Positions 59,191 through 64,000 of a DNA stretch of 64,000 nucleotides are shown here, piece after piece. The notes beneath the pieces are model-generated. The model searched no databases, was not told the origin of the DNA, and was given only the letters and a program-made list of their open reading frames with translations. Within the stretch, counting starts at the first letter, position 1. Every line of letters begins with the position of its first letter. The stretch is from the NCBI RefSeq assembly GCF_016086655.4, contig NC_052140.2, positions 11,098,001 through 11,162,000 on the forward strand, written 5' to 3'. The DNA is from Lepeophtheirus salmonis (taxonomy: Eukaryota; Arthropoda; Copepoda; Siphonostomatoida; Caligidae). A program made the translations under genes and the position numbers.

Positions 59191-60305
59191 GGCGATAATT
59201 ATAATTTTGGAAACACTTATGGGATAAAGTTTATATATAAATATATATGACTCAAATAAGATATTTATGTTAATAAAAAAATCTAAAAAGATCCCGGTCA
59301 CCACGATAAGCCAGCTAATGAATTAACCTACCGTCAGTATCAGTAGATTTAGATGTATGAATATATACGTGATTTGAAGATATATTTATGATTAATTTTT
59401 TGTATTAAATCGTTAAAAGTTAGATTTACTTTTTTAGATAGGTTCATTTTGTTATTATATGAACTAAATTTCAAGAACAAGTATCATAATTACTCATATA
59501 ATTGCTACTATTTGTAAAAGCAATGTGAATACGGCCCAATATTGCCTCTAAAACACCCAATTTTTACATTTTCATTAGATATGGGACCTTTGTAACGTCT
59601 AAATTGGGAGGTAGACCTAATAAGGTAAAGACCGTTTTCACCTCTCCAGCTTTTGCTAGCTTTTTCTCTCAGAAATTGATGGAAATCCGGCCAATAAGTT
59701 ATACACCAGACTGATACATATGTATATATTCTTATAAATTACTATGCTTACCCTACTGAGGAAAGGATATTTTTTTAACCACCTGATTTGAAAATAAAAT
59801 AAAACTGTAAAAAATAAATTGAAATGATTAAATAATAGTTTTGAGCAGCATCGATAATCACAAAAAAAATTACAATTAAAATGGAATATGTGTGAGCTGG
59901 AAGACATAATTTTCATTTAAAAAGACTCTCAATTCGAGCTAGACTCTCGAGTGATGCCGTACTCCATTGAATAATTTATACTTTTCTTTTTTTATGTATG
60001 TAATATTAATTAAAGTACGTCAGACGACAGAAATAGGTGAATTGCCTCATTGAATACTAAGTTGGCTATTATTCTATCAATAAAACCTTACCAAGTAAGC
60101 ACCATTTTGTGTCAGCAATTATGTAGACGCTTCAGGATCTTAAATATTTCAACAGAAGCCTGTTATAAAGTTATGGCTAAACTATTTTTCACTTTATTTT
60201 TACTGCCCATATGTCGTTATAATTAAAGAGTCTCTTCAACCAATTTAGGTTAAGACATTTCCACATTACTTCTGTGTTGACACTACCAAAACACTTTCCT
60301 TTGGA
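59191..60305. other. AT-rich spacer
   Basis: Nothing supported. Confidence 0.35.
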
Positions 60306-60308
60306 GCT

Positions 60309-60491
60309 ATGAGTCTAACGATGGATTACAACAAAAAATTTGAGCTCAAGGATAAACTCACCAAATAAGGTGGGATTGAGTGTACCCCAAAACAATCCTA
60401 CGAGAGGAAGGAAAAGGAGATGAACAACAGAAGGAAGACTGTTGGGGCTGCAAGAAAGGTCATTATAGGATCCGGCGGAAAGAAATAATTT
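60309..60491 (+). pseudogene. Possible Myb/SANT-like DNA-binding protein fragment
   Basis: From ATG 60309 the frame reads MSLTMDYNKKFELKDKLTK, stop (60366), GGIECTPKQSYERKEKEMNN, then RRKTVGAARKVIIGSGGKK-stop (60487-60489). The tail (gene-like charged helix, then ...TG/GSGGKK) resembles the end of Myb/SANT-like domains that arthropod genomes carry in many copies, partly with Harbinger-type transposons. Only the last part of such a domain is present and there is one in-frame stop. Tentative. Confidence 0.3.
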
Positions 60492-60774
60492 ATCATTATG
60501 GACATGTACAATTTATATCAAATTATTTCGTGTTTTTTTTCTTGTAATGTTGTGCAAAAAAATCCTTTTGAATACGTCACAAATTTCAAGATGATTATTG
60601 CTAATATAAATATATAGTAAAAACTGTAGTTATCATTCTACAATTAATTAAATAAATATATCAAATTTACAACTAAACTTAAGTGTAATAAATATATAAC
60701 TATTAATTAATTATAGACCCATTAATATAAATATAATATCCTATGTTCAAAGATGACTCTTTTTTTCTCATTTT

Positions 60775-61960
60775 AAATAGCAAGGGTTCTCACTCTTTTC
60801 TTCTCATCAGTTAACAACAGGAATACCTCAAATTAAGGAATCATATTCTTTCAAAACAGATAGCTCAGAATAAGAGTATCATATTCATTCATTAAAAAAT
60901 AGATAAATTATATACAAAAAAAATCTTGGTATTAAACCCTAACGTATTGTTCTGGCCTCAAAGTCCAAAAGAACAAATTATAATGACGTCATAGTACAGT
61001 CGTAACTGTGCCTCTTCGCTATCATTAATATCAAATATTAGATTGGTGAAAAAGTATTTTTGTATTTACACGATCCTGACTTATGGAATGATCGACATGA
61101 CTAACAACAAACTCTAGTCATTATCATTCATTTAAAAGTTATTAATGATATTGCTGAGCGTGAAGTTGGTCTTATTAAAGAATATAGAGGTCAACTAACA
61201 TTTGATGAACTGCAGCTCCAATTCCTCCTCCTAGTGATTGAAGATCAACAAAGTCCCGGATTCAAGAAAAATATTATTTTAAAATTTTAATTTAAAGGCA
61301 AATATACAATAGAAATTACTTGAACTTTATTACGTTATATTCAAAATTTAGATTATTAATAAATGAGAAAAATTTATGAGAGTTTTATATTTGAAGAAAA
61401 ATATTTACGTTGTGATATTTCTTAAGCTTACCCCATAAAAACTTTGCTTTGTAATATAATTTTTAACTAATACTACTCCATAATAGTTCTTAATTACGAA
61501 TACTACGATGGTTTTGGATATATTAGATGAATTTAGCTTATAAAGGTTTTTTTATCAAAAAAGGTCGGGAAAAGGTCAACTTTATCGTAATTTAACCTGA
61601 ATTGTCTACTTAAAGTAATAAATTCCACTTGCTAATGATTTTGGAAACATAAATAGTAAATACAGACAATATACCAGCAGACAGACAGACATATACCCAA
61701 TAATACAAAGTATGGGAATAATTGTTCTTTTTGATCAATTAGAATCAAACATTAGCCAAAAAATCATTAAATATTTTCGATCGTAAATTACTTAACTAAA
61801 GTTCTTGTGTTAAAAAATTTGTGGTAACATTTACAGCTCAGTTGATATTCTGGTCAAAACTATTTTTTTAACGATTTATGTTGCCAAAAACGAAAAATTT
61901 GCGACCCTCAAAGCTCAAAATAAACTTCACCCTAATACACATGAGAATTGTGTAAGATTA
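60775..61960 (-). repeat. Large repeat, inverted contiguous copy
   Basis: 60775-61065 is the inverse of 57995-58295, and 61066-61660 of 55330-55780. 61560-61960 also aligns in direct orientation with 16190-16690. Compared with the forward copy it carries an extra about 110-bp AT-rich piece at about 61270-61390. Its uninterrupted form defines the empty site of the 2.2-kb insertion at 55780/57995. Confidence 0.7.
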
Positions 61961-62365
61961 CTGCAGGATCTCAAGAAAGGTTAGACACAACGACTGACAC
62001 TTCAATAAACCCCAATGGATTTGCTTGTACAGACGCATCCGCAGGTGGGGGGTTATTCCCCTAAAACATTAAGAAATCTTTTTAATGAGTATGAAAAAAT
62101 AATTGATTTGGAAGAAAGAAAAAAAAATATGATGGGACAAATTTTGTTTCTTTTTTGAAATTGTAAAATGGAAAGATTTTTGGACAGTACAAATATTTTA
62201 ATTAAAACAGTGAGGATCTCTTTTTCATAATAAGGGCATTTCTTCAAATTCTATGCCTCAGCAAAATATATTCTGTTTAATATTGACCACATTTTTTTTT
62301 TCAAATACATATTTATAATCCTGCAGCGCCCCTGGTCTACAATTTCAATGAGCAGTTGGATAAGG
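61961..62365. other. AT-rich spacer
   Basis: Nothing supported. Confidence 0.35.
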
Positions 62366-62369
62366 GTGA

Positions 62370-62785
62370 TAATCTCAGATAAGCATCCAGGAGTGGTTGT
62401 CCAAGAAACTGACTATTGAAGCTATAGTTAAAGACTTTAAAGAGCATTTGGATCTCGCCAATATGGAAATGTCATCAATGTCTCGATGTCCACCATGTCA
62501 AAGAGTATCAAAAAGACTCATAGTGTCTCTCTAAGAGCCAAAAAAGAAGATAGAAGAGAACCATAATTTAAGTTCAAGGGTTTTTGGCCTTCCCAATCAC
62601 AAGAAATGAATCTTATAGTGTTAAGGAAAGTCCAAAGTCTGCAGAATGTTAAGGCCTAAAAATTACTCGATCAATGTGCATTGGGCTATCATATCCAAGA
62701 CTTACATCAAAACACCTGCAGAAAATTACAAAGCTACCTGGAAGACATTATTGCTCCATACAGTGGTCAATTCAAGAGTAATTAT
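62370..62785 (+). mobile_element. Tc1-like transposase relic, centre deleted
   Basis: Plus-strand frames give VKDFKEHLDLANMEMSSMSR and QRVSKRLIVSLRAKKEDRRE (about 62425-62560), resembling the second DNA-binding part of Tc1 transposases. After a joint comes FWPSQSQEMNLI (about 62586-62620), the WPSQSPDMNPIE region, then KVQSLQNVKA and ALGYHIQDLHQNTCRKLQSY (about 62685-62745), the C-terminal helices. The segment with the first two catalytic aspartates is missing, and the glutamate following NLI is lost. Inactive. Confidence 0.6.
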
Positions 62786-64000
62786 GCTTTATATGAGTCA
62801 ATTTTAAATTTTATTTTAAACTGTTTTGGATATTAACTATATACAAAATTATTCGTACCTGATAAAATTGGTAATTTTAGTTATAAAAAATTTTAACGAC
62901 TTCGTATATGTATGATATGTACTTTTTGAAAAAAGGATATTTGATTCACTAATAGCATACTTTTTTTTAATGGACATAAATCTATAAAAATTATATAATA
63001 ATAATGATCTTAAGTGCTTTTTTCTTATCATTAAGTGACTTAATTCAAGTATATGATGGGAAATTAATGAAAAAGATTTTTATTAACGTCAATAAACGTT
63101 TCCTTATTTTTAATGGGATGTTAACTTACAGTCTACAAAGATGGGCAATCATATTTCTTTGAGCGGTTCAATCAATTTTTAAAGTATTCTTGAACTATTT
63201 GAAGAAAAACATAGAGTTTAATTATGATGATACTTACAACTCGTGCCGCTTTAAAGGGGCATTCGAAATTGGTATATAGTTATATTCATAATATTATAAA
63301 TAAATGGTTATTAATGTATAGCTAGACTGAAGTGTCTTCTACATCTTTTACTGTGTCTTCTATATTGCATAAAAATTTATTATGTATGAGAGATAGTTTC
63401 TTATTATAAATATTCTTATTGTACTTTCTCTTCTTCCAGAACTCGGTACCATCCCATGCTCTGAATTAGAGTCAATGCTAACATATTTATCCATCCTTAG
63501 CCGAGCAATCTTGTTCTTACTTAGTTGATACTAGAGCTTTAAACCAATACGATAAGGTTAATATTATTATATTTTTCGCATGATGACGTCCCTCTGTTGT
63601 TTACCTAATGTTTTACAATGTATCTTAATATCTCGACGTTTTCAACATTTTGATCAAGAAATGGGTTTTTCCAAGAACATACCCAAATGCCAAAATGTAA
63701 CTAAAACCCGATGGTGTTAGAACCATATCCTCTGAGCTTAAACTGGAACCTGATCATAGATATGGCATGAAAGCAGAGGCAAAGACATGCTTCAGAGTAG
63801 CATAGTATTTTGTAGAATCAAAGAGAAGCGTGCAGTCTATTGTAAGGAACTGTCAATAGGCAACAGGAGATGAGTCTTGAAAGCAAAGCTAGACGAGCAC
63901 TGAACGCTACCCTCACCTCCAAACGAGACTCATTGGATGCAAGGGGAGGTTATTTGATGCCCAACAAACATATAAGTGCATAAATGACTTCCGAAAGAAT
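62786..64000. other. Spacer; coding-like text of unknown origin at 63650-64000
   Basis: The 62786-63640 part is AT-rich without signal. The last 350 bp are less AT-rich and read with stops on both strands, for example SRKSVQSIV-like text on plus and LAFGYVLGKTHFLIKMLKTS on minus. I cannot decide strand or family. Confidence 0.25.

Overview
The window looks like intergenic DNA from an animal nuclear genome. It is strongly AT-rich and full of poly(A)/poly(T) runs. No bacterial operons or long intact ORFs are present (the longest is 149 codons). It carries many decayed mariner, Tc1, hAT and LINE relics. The mariner subtypes and their density fit an arthropod; a caligid copepod (sea louse) is my best guess. 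That guess is inference from recall of such repeats, not a database result.

Layout. 1-8 kb: a decayed coding block behind a good splice acceptor (858-1467), an internally deleted mariner (1.57-2.44 kb), a mariner C-terminus (3.2 kb) and two further coding-like blocks of unknown family. 8-14.3 kb: a mariner 5' half, a dispersed repeat split by an insertion with a 6-bp target duplication (9.75-10.42 kb), and a dead LINE with reverse transcriptase and RNase H homology (12.27-14.27 kb). 14-24 kb: mostly AT-rich spacer with mariner remnants at 17.6, about 19 and 20.6-21.5 kb. 24-32 kb: two copies of a mariner derivative lacking its catalytic centre, another mariner relic, and short-period repeats. 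33-39 kb: two copies of one long repeat in inverted orientation about 4 kb apart, enclosing two mariner relics. 39-50 kb: a candidate host exon (40.4 kb), a mariner whose two halves point at each other (42.6-43.25 kb), a degenerate 110-bp tandem array (47.8-48.4 kb) and a hAT transposase relic (49.37-50.25 kb). 51-58 kb: Tc1 and mariner fragments, a junction of two mariner fragments and the third copy of the centre-deleted family. 55-62 kb: a large repeat present twice in inverted orientation, one copy split by about 2.2 kb of nested relics. 62.4-62.8 kb: a centre-deleted Tc1 relic.

How the parts relate. Nothing here forms a pathway. The logic is parasitic: full-length elements, probably elsewhere in the genome, could have mobilised the short derivatives that keep only the ends of the transposase gene. 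Every transposase relic seen has stops or frameshifts. No previously undescribed functional system is supported. The most unusual observations are structural: large inverted repeat pairs, repeatedly centre-deleted mariners, and several decayed coding blocks I cannot assign.
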